Below are positions 12,516 to 22,785 of a stretch of 64,000 bases of DNA, piece by piece. Origin of the DNA: Lycocorax pyrrhopterus obiensis. Its lineage: Eukaryota > Chordata > Aves > Passeriformes > Paradisaeidae. Both the position numbers and the translations under genes were made by a program. The DNA is taken from contig JACSVZ010000004.1 of the NCBI GenBank assembly GCA_014706295.1, positions 620,001-684,000 on the forward strand, in the 5' to 3' direction. How positions within the stretch are numbered: position 1 is the stretch's first letter; every line of letters begins with the position of its first letter. Below the pieces are notes generated by a model. The model made no database searches, had not been told where the DNA came from, and saw only the letters and a list, made by a program, of their open reading frames with translations.

Positions 12516-15500
12516 ACTTCTCCATCATCCCTGGGGTAAAACAACAGCCTCCAGGGGGACACAGCATTCCAGAGGGATTCGGCATCACCATTCCCCATTC
12601 CCAACAACGGCATTTCCCACGTTTCCAGGAATCTCCAGGAATCACCAGCTGGGAATACTGGGAGAGATGACACCAAGGAATCATCCTCAAATCCCCAAAC
12701 TCCGGCTGCCCTCTGTCATTTCCACGAAAATTCCCAAGCGCCAGAAAATCCATTTTCTGGGATTTGTGCGATTTTCCAGCAGGGAGGAGGGAGAGCCTGG
12801 ATTCCAGCTTCCACTGGAGGAAGGATAGAGATCCAACAAGGAAAACCTGGAAGAAGGGAGGCTGAGCTTGGATTCGGGAGCGGTTTTTACCAGGAATGCT
12901 CTAAGAAATCCCAAATCCCTGAATCCAGAAGGATCCGCCCTCCTCCCTCCCAAATTTTCATCCCAAATCCAGCTTTTTCCATCCTTTACGGAGTTAAGGA
13001 GCGCTTTGCCCGTTGGGAGCATTTCTGGAGTGGCTGAACATTCCGGCTTCCCACCGGATTTTGTGAAGCTTGGGAGAAGTAGGAAAGCCAGGGGCTCGGC
13101 AGGGACACAACCCCGGGAATGCTGGGACTGCGGAGACTGGGATTGATTTATACCCTGCCAGGACCCATTCCAGCTCCGGGAGATCCAGCAGGAGCCGTAA
13201 ATCAGGGAAAAGGCGGGCACAGCCACCCTCCGGAGTCTGGCACTTGAGAATTCCAAAGGCAGGAAAAACCCCAAGCTCTCACTGCAGCGCCAGGAGCTTG
13301 GAGCTGCTCCTGGAGCCAATACAAATCAGTTTTCCCTGCCTCGCTCCAGACAAAATTCCAGCTGCTGGCTTGTTTGGATTTGGATTCCGCCTCCTTCTCC
13401 TTATTCTTCCAGCCAAGGCGCCTGGAATGCAAAACAAAGCCCAATGTGCCATGACGGAGCTTCCAGGCGTTGCTGCCCGGCACAGGAAAAATCCTGGGAA
13501 TAATCCGCCTTGGATCCCTGGCCCAGGGCGGCAGCGCAATCCCAGATTCTGCTGCAAGGCAGGGAAAAGCCCTTCCCAAACAAAGCCGGGATGGGTGCAT
13601 CCCTCGTCCCATTTCCTGTAGCGTGGCGGAATCTCAAATCCCAAAAATCCCGTGGAACCAAAGCCACACCAAGGAAACAGGGACATGGGACAGCCTGGAT
13701 TCTCCTCTGATCCCAGGTGATTTCAACACTGGATTAAACACACCTGGATGCTAAAGCTTGGGAAAAGGGAACGTAGTGTTCAGTTTTCCAATGGATATTC
13801 CTATCCCCAGCCGATGGATGTGACACCCATTCCCTGTCCTGTATCCCCCATCATTCCCAGTTAGGAAAATCCAAACAGTTCTGAGCTCAGTTTTTTCGGG
13901 AAAGGGGAATATTTACACTGGCATCAATACGGGAATAGCACCTGAAAGCAAGGAAAAATCCAGCTTTTTTTAGTGAGATCCAACAATTCCACAAGGGAAT
14001 CAAACAGCCTTGGAATACAGGTGGATCCCAAGTGGAGGGGGGGAAATTTAGGGAGGTGGTGGATGCCTGGAAAAGGGGGGAAATCCCATCAAATCCCAGT
14101 TTGGAGTCGTCATTCCAGCCCAAAACAAACCCCATTCCCCCACTTTTCCAGCCTCCAGGATCCCAGAAAACTGGAGGAGCTTAGGAAAAACCTGTTGTAG
14201 CCAAGCAAAAAGGGAAGGAATTCCTTTTCCTCCCGAAAAAAGGGAAAAGCTCGGTGCAGGGAAATGAGGAATAAAACCGGGAATTGTTCTGCATTAACTG
14301 CAGCATTCTTCCTTTTCCCACCCCATTTTCCCTCGATTCCAACGGCAGCAGCGGAATTCCCACTGCCCATGGGGGCATCCGAACCGGAAATCATTACCCG
14401 GGATTTTGGGAATATTGGGTGAGGGGAAGGAAAAGCTGCCACGGCTTCCTTAGGCGGGGATTTCGGGACGTGTTCTGCATTTTCCCGATTTTCCACACTT
14501 TCCTCTGGTCTCCAGTTGGGACGGGAGGAGCGCTCCAGAGGCACCGGGAATGGCAAATCCGGAAAGGCAAATCCAGAGTGGGCACGAAAGGGGAGGAACT
14601 TGGGAGCTGGGGAATTTCTTTCCTTACGAATCCCAAATTCTGGGAGCCTGATCCTTAAATCCTGGTGCTCCAAGGGGATGGAATGGGGACATCCAGGACA
14701 GCCGGAATCCCAATACTGGGATATCCTATGGCTGGGGGTGGAACTGGGACCAACACCCGGATCCAGGATTTTGGGGCTCCTTTGGATGCTCCAGCAGAGA
14801 ACACGTGGTTATTCCCAGAATTTCCCCTCCAAACCCTCGGACGTCTCCAGGGATGAGGACTCCAAACCCATTCCAGTGTTTTTCCTATCCCTCAGCTCCA
14901 GGGTTAAAACGATTCCCGGGATTTTACTTCACTGCGATCCCAACGCTTGGCTGGGCTTTTCCTTGGCTTTTTTCCTGCTGCTTTCTTTTTTTTTATTTTT
15001 TTTAATCCAACCAGCTGAAAAACCCGGAGAGAAATAAATAACATTCCAAGGCCATCCATCAGCCGGGAATGAGTTCCCTGGAACTCCGATTCCTGCCGGT
15101 GGCCGAGGGAAATCAGCGCTTCCCATCAATCCCAAAGTCCATTTTTCAGCTTTAATGAAGACGTCGTTTTCATGGAAGCGGAGGGAACATAAACAACCCG
15201 AGCCACAGAAAATGAGGAATGAACTGCCTGGAAAACCTGGAGCTCGTTTGGACTTCTCCAGCTGAACAGGGCTGGAGGCTCCCGAGTTTTTTCGGCTGTG
15301 GTTGGGCGTCGGGAAGGTAAAAAAAACAGGGAAATTTTTAGAAATAGAGCTCGGAGTGAGCTCCAGGAGCATTTTCCATTGGTTTTGTCCCGCTGGAGTT
15401 GGGAATTAATTGGCTGGGTGGGCAGGGCGCACGGGCACACACGGAATTCCTTGGAAAGGGAGCGACAATCCCAGAATTAGGGAATTGTTCAGGTGGGAAA

Positions 15501-15539
15501 AGCCCTCTGGGATCAGAGCCCAACCTTTTGCCCAATTCC
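12516..15539. other. noncoding unique DNA, no gene found
   Basis: No supported exon or RNA gene. Positions 15125-15215 lose the local word bias and contain AATGAAGACGTCGTTTTCAT with an ATAAACAA forkhead-like site, so a weak candidate conserved noncoding element. T-rich tracts occur near 14985-15005. Confidence 0.5.
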
Positions 15540-15720
15540 CACATCCAGACATTCCCTGGGCACCTCCAGGGATGGGGATCCACCCCATTCCAATGCTTTA
15601 CCACCCTTTCCATGAAAAAATTCCTCCCGAATCCAACCTGACCCTCCCCTGGCACAGCCTGAGGCGTTTTCCTCTCATCCCGCCACTTTTTCCATGGAAG
15701 CAGAGAGACCTTAGGGATCT
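15540..15720 (-). mobile_element. CR1 LINE 3' region, antisense
   Basis: Complement of the CR1 3' region: 'cacctccagggatggggatc', 'caccccattccaatgcttta', 'attcctcccgaatccaacct', 'gaccctcccctggcacagcc' and 'tgaggcgttttcctctcatc'. Same subfamily block as the copy at 32.9 kb. Confidence 0.82.
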
Positions 15721-16689
15721 GCTCCTGGATGTACGGAAAACACTCCAAGGGAAGCCTTTCCAAGCTTCTCCTTTCTTCCAACTGAGGAGCTGAGAATCCC
15801 GTGGGATCCAGGCTTGGGAAACCATTCCCACTGCACTGTGGCAGCACAACTCTAAAAGTCCATCATTCCCGGGAAAAAAACCCCCAAAATCACCTCAAAC
15901 GCGGAAGCGAAGTTGTCCTGAGATTCCTTGGATAAAGGATTCACCATTCCAAGAATTCCTTGCTTATTTCCTTCACCAAATCCTTGAAGGATTTGCAGAA
16001 AGGTCACAAATAAATCCACACCTGCTTTAAGGGGAATTTTGGGGTTTGGAATTTTTGGATTCCCACCCAGGTCCTCCATGGAAAACGGGAACGTGGCTGC
16101 CAGAACTTTGTCCGATATAATTCCCACCAGCTTGAACTGGAGCTGGAAAAATATAAGGAAAAATATAAGTGGGATACTCAAAATTCCCTAAATTTAGATC
16201 AGGACAGGTTTGGTGCCACCCAAGCCAGGAATTCCCAGGAAAAACCTGGAGCTGCCGGTGCAGGTGGGAACGATTTGTGGCAGCTTGGATTCCACGTGGC
16301 TCCCACACACTTCCAAGGATTCCTGACCCCCCAAATTACTGCCAGCCGCGGGAGCCTTGCCTTTGGATAAAGGGCTGGCTGGAAATAACCGGGATTGGGA
16401 GCTCCTAATCCCAGGAGCTGCAGCCCGGAGAGGTCCGTGGGGTCTGGAAGCACCAGAGCCAGAATTCCGAGCCAGGCAGAGCCGTGTTTTCCATCCGGAT
16501 GCTGCTTATCCTTCTTTTCCCGATCGATTTGTGGACAGAATTCCAGCAGTAGCCTGGATCTCCATCGGTGCTTCCCTATTCCCACTCCTGCCAAGAATTC
16601 CAGCTAATTCCACTTGTCTCTCTTCCCAGTCCCACTTTTCCCTGCTTCCACGAGCATCCCCGAGGCAAATATTCCTTCCTGGAAAGCCT
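15721..16689. other. noncoding unique DNA, no gene found
   Basis: Nothing recognised. Flanks the older dispersed repeat that hosts the endogenous retrovirus. Confidence 0.45.
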
Positions 16690-16822
16690 CAACTATCCAG
16701 GGATTTCACTGCTGCTGTTGGGGAGCCTCATCTCATCCCAAGGGAAAAATAATCCCACATTTCCCTCTCCCGACGGGAGAAAAACGACGGCACAAAGATT
16801 TTTTGGGACGACTCTGCCATCC
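16690..16822 (+). repeat. dispersed repeat copy 1, host of the ERV insertion
   Basis: About 130 bp aligns without gaps to 25643-25775 at very roughly 75-80% identity by eye. Shared blocks include 'agcctcatctcatccc' and 'cccacatttccctctccc'. The ERV target site lies immediately after it. The family was not identified. Both reading directions stay partly open in both copies, but no domain is recognisable, so a noncoding interspersed repeat or LTR remnant is the simplest reading. Confidence 0.75.
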
Positions 16823-16826
16823 AAGC
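16822..16826. repeat. target-site duplication, left copy (CAAGC)
   Basis: Five bases CAAGC directly abut the first TG of the left LTR and recur directly after the right LTR at 23435-23439. Five-base duplications are typical of class III (ERV-L and spuma-related) and lentiviral integrases; gammaretroviruses make 4 and alpharetroviruses 6. Confidence 0.93.
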
Positions 16827-17467
16827 TGTGCCGGTTTGGCCAAAATCTAGCAATATATCCTCTGAGAGGAAACCAGGTTACAACCACCCTTCCCCCCACA
16901 GGGTTCGGGGAAAAAAAAATTTTCCTCGAAGGAAAGTGAATGAGATAAGAGCTATTTATTTAACAAACACACAGGAAAAGGATAATAATGCTAAATAATG
17001 AAATGAAATCTCTCGCTACAGAGAGAAACCTGGGAAGATTTCAGAGTCCTTCTGTAGGTGTGGTCTCTCTCCTCCTCGGAGCTGGGTCGGCGAGGGCCCA
17101 CCCCCGGGCCTCGGGGAAAAATTCTCCCGATGTGTTCTGATGTTGTTGAACAGTCCAGAAGAGAAGAAGGGAAAAACCAAAGTCCCAGGAAACAAAGTTC
17201 AGCTTTCCGTCTCACGCCGGGAAGAGAAGAGAAAAAAAAACCGAAAACCGCTGGCTGAAGCAAGCAAGCAGGGTGCTCCCTCCATGCTCCTGCAGCCAGA
17301 GAACGCAGAGGAGTGTAATCTCTGTGTCCTTGGGAAACTGTTTTGAAAAGTTCGTTTGGTTTTTTTTCTTTTCTCCAGCTCAGTTTAAAGGCACAGAAAA
17401 GGCACAATATTACTTTTTGGGCATAGAGCATGATAGGGGATACACATGATAAAGTCACCCCAAGACA
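16827..17467 (-). repeat. LTR, transcriptional 3' copy
   Basis: Identical to 22794-23434 except at 17284 (A here, G at 23251). The termini read TG...CA in either orientation. In element orientation it follows the polypurine tract. It carries AATAAA (complement of 16955-16960) followed by a GT-rich stretch, so it can terminate the genomic RNA. Confidence 0.95.
16955..16960 (-). terminator. LTR polyadenylation signal AATAAA
   Basis: The plus strand reads TTTATT, so the element RNA reads AATAAA about 505 bases into the LTR. It is followed in element orientation by GT-rich text ('gggtggttgtaacctggtt'). The same signal occurs in the other LTR at 22922-22927. R-U5 boundary inferred just downstream. 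Confidence 0.75.
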
Positions 17468-17478
17468 TTCCACCCCTT
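17468..17478 (-). other. polypurine tract
   Basis: In element orientation this reads AAGGGGTGGAA and abuts the TG that starts the 3' LTR. A purine run at this place primes plus-strand DNA synthesis in retroviruses. One T interrupts it. Confidence 0.8.
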
Positions 17479-17624
17479 ATCACATATCATCGGCTCAATG
17501 CCCAAATTAATACATTCTAACTCTACACATACACACATTAATACTTATATACAGCTATGAACAAACAGTGACAGTGACACTCAGCAAACAGTGGTGTATA
17601 GGCATTTCACATTACATGTGGTTT
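17479..17624 (-). other. short noncoding gap between pol and polypurine tract (no env)
   Basis: Only 146 bp separate the pol stop codon from the polypurine tract. There is no open frame of useful length and no surface or transmembrane envelope motif. Space for env is absent rather than env being degraded. Confidence 0.9.
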
Positions 17625-20600
17625 TCACCCGACAATCAGATCTCCCTGCGGTACACAACGTGTTGTTCCATCTCTCTGCATTACCCACCATGTGCAACCA
17701 GGTCCCTGAGCAAAGACAACCCCACGGATGGGTTTGTCTGTACTCGAGGCAGAATTAACCCAAACAGTCTTTCCTAACAGTCCCCTGGCATGCACTACTG
17801 GAACCTTATCTCCATCTACTGTGTGCAGGGATTCAGATTGGGCTGGACCAGCCCTATTGGTGGAACCCCGAGTGTTGACTAACCAAGTGGCCTTTGCTAG
17901 ATGCTGCTCCCAATTTTTGAAAGTTCCCCCACCCAGTGCCTTCAAGGTGGTTTTCAACAATCCATTGCACCGTTCCACTTTCCCAGCTGCTGGTGCATGG
18001 TAAGGGATATGGTACACCCACTCAATGCCGTGTTCTCTAGCCCAGGTGTTTATAAGGCTGTTCTTGAAGTGAGTCCCATTGTCAGATTCAATTCTCTCAG
18101 GGGTACCATGTCTCCAAAGGACTTGTTTTTCAAGGCCCAGGATGGTGTTCCGGGCAGTAGCATGAGGCACAGGGTAGGTCTCCAGCCATCCAGTGGTGGC
18201 TTCTACCATTGTGAGCACGTAGCGCTTGCCTTGGCGTGTTTGAGGCAGTGTGATGTAATCAATCTGCCAGGCCTCCCCATACTTGTATTTGGACCATCGC
18301 CCACCGTACCATAGGGGTTTCACTCGCTTGGCCTGCTTGATCGCAGCGCATGTCTCACAGTCATGGATCACCTGGGAGATACTGTCCATGGTTAGATCCA
18401 CCCCTCGGTCTCGTGCCCACTTATAGGTGGCATCTCTGCCTTGATGACCTGAGGCATCATGGGCCCATCGAGCTAGGAACAACTCTCCCTTGTGTTTCCA
18501 ATCTAAGTCTATCTGTGACACCTCTATCTTTGCAGCCTGATCTACCTGTTCGTTGTTTCGATGTTCCTCATTAGCCCTACTCTTGGGGACATGAGCATCT
18601 ACATGGCGGACTTTCACAAGCAGCTTTTTCACTCGGGCAGCAATGTCTTTCCACTCTTCAGCAGCCCAGATGAGTTTTCCCCTACGCTGCCAATTAGTCT
18701 TTTCCCACTTTTCCAGCCATCCCCACAGAGCATTGGCTACCATCCACGAATCAGTATAGAGGTAGAGCTTTGGCCACTTCTCTCTTTCAGCAATGTCCAG
18801 GGCTAGTTGAACAGCTTTGAGTTCAGCAAATTGGCTTGATCCACCTTCTCCTTCAATAGCTTCTGCAACCCGTCGTGTGGGACTCCATACGGCTGCTTTC
18901 CACTTTCGTTTCATCCCTACAATGCGACAAGAACCATCAGTGAAAAGAGCGTAGCATGTGTCTTCTGCTGGCAGTTGGTTGTACGGTGGAGCTTCTTCAG
19001 CACGTGTCACTTGTTCTTGTTCATCCTCGTCACTGAGACCAAAGTTTTCACCTTCGGGCCAATTTGTGATTATTTCCAAAATCCCAGGGCGATTCAGTTT
19101 TCCGATACGGGCGCGCTGTGTGATGAGAGCAATCCATTTGCTCCATGTGGCATTGGTGGCATGGTGGGTAGAGGGAACCTCTGCTTTGAACATCCACCCC
19201 AGCACTGGTAGCCGGGGTGCCAGGAGGAGTTGTGCTTCAGTGCCAATTACCTCTGAGGCAGCTTGGATTCCTTCATAGGCTGCCAAGATTTCCTTCTCTG
19301 TTGGGGTGTAGTTGGCTTCAGATCCTCTGTAGCTTCGACTCCAGAATCCCAGTGGTCGACCTCGGGTCTCACCAGACACCTTCTGCCAAAGGCTCCAGGA
19401 CAGGCCATGGCTCCCGGCTGCAGAGTAGAGCACGTTCTTCACTCCTGGTCCTGTCCGGACTGGGCCCAGGGCTACTGCATGAGCAATCTCCTGCTTGATC
19501 TGGGCGAAGGCTTGTTGCTGTTCAGAGCCCCAATGGAAATTGTTCTTCTTGCGGGTAACCACGTAGAGAGGACTCACAATCTGGCTGTATTCAGGAATAT
19601 GCATTCTCCAAAAGCCTATGACACCTAGGAAAGCTTGTGTTTCCTTCTTGTTAGTTGGTGGAGACATTGCTGTGATCTTGTTGATGACCTCAGTGGGAAT
19701 CTGACGCCGTCCATCTTGCCATTTCACTCCCAGGAACTGGATCTCTCGAGCAGGTCCCTTGACTTTGCTCTTCTTGATGGCAAAACCAGCTTCTAGGAGA
19801 ATCTGGATGATTTTCTCTCCTTTCTCAAACACCTCTGCTGCGGTGTTCCCCCACACAATGATGTCATCAATGTACTGCAGATGTTCTGGAGCCTCACCCT
19901 TTTCCAGTGCAGTCTGGATTAGTCCATGGCAGATGGTGGGACTGTGCTTCCACCCCTGGGGCAGTCGGTTCCAGGTATACTGCACACCCCTCCAGGTGAA
20001 GGCAAACTGAGGCCTGCACTCTGCTGCCAAAGGAATGGAGAAAAATGCATTAGCAATGTCAATAGTGGCGTACCACTTCGCTGCTTTGGACTCCAGCTCG
20101 TACTGAAGCTCCAACATGTCTGGCACGGCAGCGCTCAGCGGTGGAGTTACTTCATTCAAGGCACGATAGTCCACAGTCAATCTCCATTCTCCTTCAGATT
20201 TGCGCACAGGCCAGATGGGACTGTTGAAGGGTGAGTGGGTTTTGCTTATCACCCCTTGGCTCTCCAAGTCACGGATCATCTTGTGGATGGGAATCACAGC
20301 ATCTCGAGTTGTCCGGTACTGTCGGCGATGCACTGTTGAGGTAGCAGTTGGTACTCTTTGTTCTTCCTCCTTCAGAAGGCCTACTGCAGATGGGTTCTCT
20401 GATAGTCCAGGCAAGGTATTCAATTGCCTGATGCCCTCTGTCTCTACAGCAGCTATTCCGAAAGCCCACTTGAGTCCTTTTGGGTCTCTGAAATGCCCTC
20501 CTTGGAGGAAGTCTATGCCCAAAATGCACGGGGCCTCTGGGCCAGTCACAATGAAATGTTTCTTCCATTCATTTCCAGTCAGGCTCACCTCAGCTTCCAC

Positions 20601-20807
20601 TAGGGTCAAATTTTGTGACCCACCTGTTACACCAGTAATAGAAACAGATTCTACCCCCACATGTTGCGATGGGATTATTGTGCACTGCGCACCAGTGTCA
20701 ACCAAAGCATCATATTTTTGTGGTTCTGATGTACCAGGCCAACGAATCCACACAGTCCAAAAAATACGGTTTTCCCTGGCCTCTACCTGGTTAGAGGCAG
20801 GGCCCCT
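17625..20807 (-). CDS. pol: ERV Pol: protease, reverse transcriptase, RNase H, integrase
   Basis: Continues in the gag frame from the amber codon at 20808-20810, so it is expected as a Gag-Pol fusion made by readthrough. No ATG is needed. Numbering from the GTG codon at 20753 (1042 residues to the TGA at 17625): protease active site DTGA with Asp19; reverse transcriptase with Asp232 and YIDD at 294-297; RNase H with Asp606, Glu644, Asp668 and Asp738; integrase zinc-binding His765, His770, Cys799, Cys802; catalytic Asp832, Asp891 and Glu927 (DD-35-E spacing). The C-terminal tail looks like the integrase SH3-type DNA-binding region. No dUTPase domain was seen. All active-site residues are present and the frame is uninterrupted, so catalytic competence is plausible but unproven. 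A 203-residue plus-strand frame at 20200-20811 is only its shadow. Confidence 0.95.
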   Translation of the reverse strand, partial: RGPASNQVEARENRIFWTVWIRWPGTSEPQKYDALVDTGAQCTIIPSQHVGVESVSITGVTGGSQNLTLVEAEVSLTGNEWKKHFIVTGPEAPCILGIDFLQGGHFRDPKGLKWAFGIAAVETEGIRQLNTLPGLSENPSAVGLLKEEEQRVPTATSTVHRRQYRTTRDAVIPIHKMIRDLESQGVISKTHSPFNSPIWPVRKSEGEWRLTVDYRALNEVTPPLSAAVPDMLELQYELESKAAKWYATIDIANAFFSIPLAAECRPQFAFTWRGVQYTWNRLPQGWKHSPTICHGLIQTALEKGEAPEHLQYIDDIIVWGNTAAEVFEKGEKIIQILLEAGFAIKKSKVKGPAREIQFLGVKWQDGRRQIPTEVINKITAMSPPTNKKETQAFLGVIGFWRMHIPEYSQIVSPLYVVTRKKNNFHWGSEQQQAFAQIKQEIAHAVALGPVRTGPGVKNVLYSAAGSHGLSWSLWQKVSGETRGRPLGFWSRSYRGSEANYTPTEKEILAAYEGIQAASEVIGTEAQLLLAPRLPVLGWMFKAEVPSTHHATNATWSKWIALITQRARIGKLNRPGILEIITNWPEGENFGLSDEDEQEQVTRAEEAPPYNQLPAEDTCYALFTDGSCRIVGMKRKWKAAVWSPTRRVAEAIEGEGGSSQFAELKAVQLALDIAEREKWPKLYLYTDSWMVANALWGWLEKWEKTNWQRRGKLIWAAEEWKDIAARVKKLLVKVRHVDAHVPKSRANEEHRNNEQVDQAAKIEVSQIDLDWKHKGELFLARWAHDASGHQGRDATYKWARDRGVDLTMDSISQVIHDCETCAAIKQAKRVKPLWYGGRWSKYKYGEAWQIDYITLPQTRQGKRYVLTMVEATTGWLETYPVPHATARNTILGLEKQVLWRHGTPERIESDNGTHFKNSLINTWAREHGIEWVYHIPYHAPAAGKVERCNGLLKTTLKALGGGTFKNWEQHLAKATWLVNTRGSTNRAGPAQSESLHTVDGDKVPVVHARGLLGKTVWVNSASSTDKPIRGVVFAQGPGCTWWVMQRDGTTRCVPQGDLIVG

Positions 20808-20810
20808 CTA
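20774..20810 (-). promoter_or_regulatory. gag amber stop with downstream stem-loop (readthrough signal)
   Basis: On the minus strand TAG (20810-20808) is followed by a 5-base spacer AGGGG, then CCCTGCCTCT (20802-20793), an 8-base loop AACCAGGT, and AGAGG-C-CAGGG (20784-20774). The arms pair as a 10-bp stem with one bulged C at 20779. A stop codon followed within a few bases by a stable structure is the arrangement that drives gag-pol readthrough in gammaretroviruses. A pseudoknot was not established. Confidence 0.8.
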
Positions 20811-22487
20811 ATTCTGGTTATCCTTCTGTCTATCATTTCCGGCAGATTGGCTACGGGCAACTGGAGCTACTTTCTTTTTAGTAAAATTTCCTTTCTGAGA
20901 CTTGCGCTCCTTTAATTCATGCACTCGTGCTGCCAGAGCAGAAGTGGGCTGTGGACCCCACTTCTTCATGTCTTCTCCACTGTCACACAGGAATTTCCAC
21001 AACTCACTTCGTGGGATGTACCTTCTCTCTAGGGAACGCCCTCGTTGGGTATCAGAATTTTGGATCTGTACTGCCGAGATTTGGAGAAAGCCCTCTTTCA
21101 TCTCCTTCTTGAGGTCCTCCATCTTATCTTCCAAATTCTGCATACGTGTTTCCACAGCTGCGATTTTCGCATGTGTTGGGCCATGCACAGAGTCTGCATA
21201 TGCTCGGAGCTTTGTTGCCATATCCTGCACGGTCTCATTTGCACCGTAATCTGGTTTCATCAGTGCTAAAGCAGACTTATATTCTGATGGCCCAAGCTGT
21301 ATGAGCTTTCGCCACATGAAGGGACCAACTCTGGCCCGGTCTGGACTTCTCAATCCTGGGTCATCTGTGAAGACAACCTCTACCACCCCTAGTTCTCTCA
21401 GGCATTGAATCCCTTGTTCAATGGTCTTCCACTGGGTTTGCTGCATATAGAGATCATCTGCACACAGATATCTTTCCCTTACACCACTCAAGAGCCGTCT
21501 CCAAACACTAGCAGAGTCAGCCTCTCTTATCATCCTTTGGTCAATAGCTGGATCACGTGACAGGGATCCCAAATGCCTCGCTTCAGCACCGTCTAGAATT
21601 ACATCATCACCTGCAGCATCCCAAATACGGACCATCCAACTTATTATGGATTCATTAGACCGTCGGGTGTAGTCCTTTCTTAGGCTGTGAAGGTCCTTTA
21701 TGGACAGTGACTCAGTAATGGTTTCTGTGCCTGAGTCAGTTGGTGGTTTTGAGGTTCCTTCCCCTGCATCATCATCATCTTTCACTGGGCGATCAGTTTT
21801 GGTTGTGTGTTTTTTCCTTGTGACCGGAGCAACTGTCAATGGCTTAGTGTCTCCCTCTGGTTTGGCTGCAGCCTGAGTGACGGGGGTGTCTGCTGGTTTA
21901 TCTTCCTGCCCCTCTGCCTTTACCTGCTGCTCTACAGTACCCAGCAGTGTGCGATAGGCATATGCTAAGGCCCAGCATATTGCAATAAGCTTTTCCTTAT
22001 TAGAAGTGTCATTGTATTTCTCTTTCAGATATTTCCCCACCTCAGCTGGTTTCTGAATTTGTTCAGGGGGGTAATTGCAAATTATTGGGTCAGAGAATTT
22101 CTTCAGGATTTGGCCCATATCCTCCCATTCTCCACCCCACTCAGGATTTTCCACCTCTGGGTCAGGTGTCTCCTCAGTCACCCTGGAAATCTGAGCCCTC
22201 ATTCTAGACAAGCTACAAACTACATAAAGGAAGCTTACTAGATAAACTACATCTTTAACATCCAGGGGAAACTGAACATTCTCAAAAGATAATTTATCAA
22301 ATTTAAAGGGGAGGGAGATGAAAGGCTGGGAAATTCCGTCTCCTCCTCTTCTAACAAACTGAGTGCAATTACCAGTAAACTCCCAAAACAGGCTACTGAA
22401 ACTTGGACTGGGGTTAGGATGGAGAAATGACCTATCATACACACTTTGAACAACTGCCTGTACCTCTGTTGACTTCTTATAAATCAT
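20808..22487 (-). CDS. gag: ERV Gag polyprotein
   Basis: The first ATG of the frame is at 22487-22485 with A at -3, giving 559 residues to the amber stop at 20808. The frame stays open upstream to 22625 but only from a TTG, so the longer hydrophobic N-terminus is probably untranslated. Residue ranges from this ATG: a 70-95 hydrophobic segment; an acidic Lys/Pro/Thr-rich linker around 190-250; a helical capsid-like region about 255-435; a heptad-rich coiled coil about 441-471; and a Lys/Arg-rich tail about 519-554. No Cys-X2-Cys-X4-His-X4-Cys zinc knuckle occurs. Identity rests on position between the primer site and pol plus this domain order. The structural role (particle assembly, RNA packaging) is inferred from the family. 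Confidence 0.88.
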   Translation of the reverse strand: MIYKKSTEVQAVVQSVYDRSFLHPNPSPSFSSLFWEFTGNCTQFVRRGGDGISQPFISLPFKFDKLSFENVQFPLDVKDVVYLVSFLYVVCSLSRMRAQISRVTEETPDPEVENPEWGGEWEDMGQILKKFSDPIICNYPPEQIQKPAEVGKYLKEKYNDTSNKEKLIAICWALAYAYRTLLGTVEQQVKAEGQEDKPADTPVTQAAAKPEGDTKPLTVAPVTRKKHTTKTDRPVKDDDDAGEGTSKPPTDSGTETITESLSIKDLHSLRKDYTRRSNESIISWMVRIWDAAGDDVILDGAEARHLGSLSRDPAIDQRMIREADSASVWRRLLSGVRERYLCADDLYMQQTQWKTIEQGIQCLRELGVVEVVFTDDPGLRSPDRARVGPFMWRKLIQLGPSEYKSALALMKPDYGANETVQDMATKLRAYADSVHGPTHAKIAAVETRMQNLEDKMEDLKKEMKEGFLQISAVQIQNSDTQRGRSLERRYIPRSELWKFLCDSGEDMKKWGPQPTSALAARVHELKERKSQKGNFTKKKVAPVARSQSAGNDRQKDNQN

Positions 22488-22762
22488 TATCACTGAGCAA
22501 AGCAAAATAGAAATCCGGATTCGTGCCCCTGCTCTGTAAAAGAGTCTTATCACCCACAGGATCAGACCAAGTTGTGGATGGGCAAACAGGCCTAGGGACC
22601 AAAAAACCACCAGTACCTCAAGCAAGCCTAGGGACCAAAAAGATGTGAGTATATCCAGCCGAGAGACATTATGAACTCAACCAACATGGTAACTACTTTA
22701 CCCCAACACAAAGTAGTTAAATTCAAACCAAGATGTAATTAGTACAGGTTTTTTCACTTTCC
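22488..22762 (-). other. ERV 5' leader
   Basis: Noncoding leader between the primer-binding site and the gag ATG. It includes a 15-base direct repeat, 'cctagggaccaaaaa' on the plus strand, at 22591-22605 and 22627-22641. The packaging signal would lie here but cannot be pointed to. Confidence 0.6.
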
Positions 22763-22785
22763 TTCGAATCCTGCCGACTACGCCA
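22763..22785 (-). other. primer-binding site for tRNA-Ser
   Basis: The plus strand reads TTCGAATCCTGCCGACTA followed by CGCCA: T-arm end, acceptor strand and CCA of vertebrate tRNA-Ser (whose 5' acceptor strand is GTAGTCG). The minus strand therefore reads TGGCGTAGTCGGCAGG..., a full-length primer complement. It starts 8 nt from the LTR edge (22786-22793), farther than in most retroviruses. Confidence 0.88.

Noticed and set aside
20753..20810. Ribosomal -1 frameshift between gag and pol
   Set aside because: Gag and pol are in the same frame, separated only by TAG.
20200..20811. 203-residue plus-strand frame opposite pol
   Set aside because: Antisense shadow of the protease and reverse transcriptase region.
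22488..22625. 46-residue hydrophobic extension of Gag
   Set aside because: Begins only at a TTG; the first in-frame ATG at 22487 has a good context.
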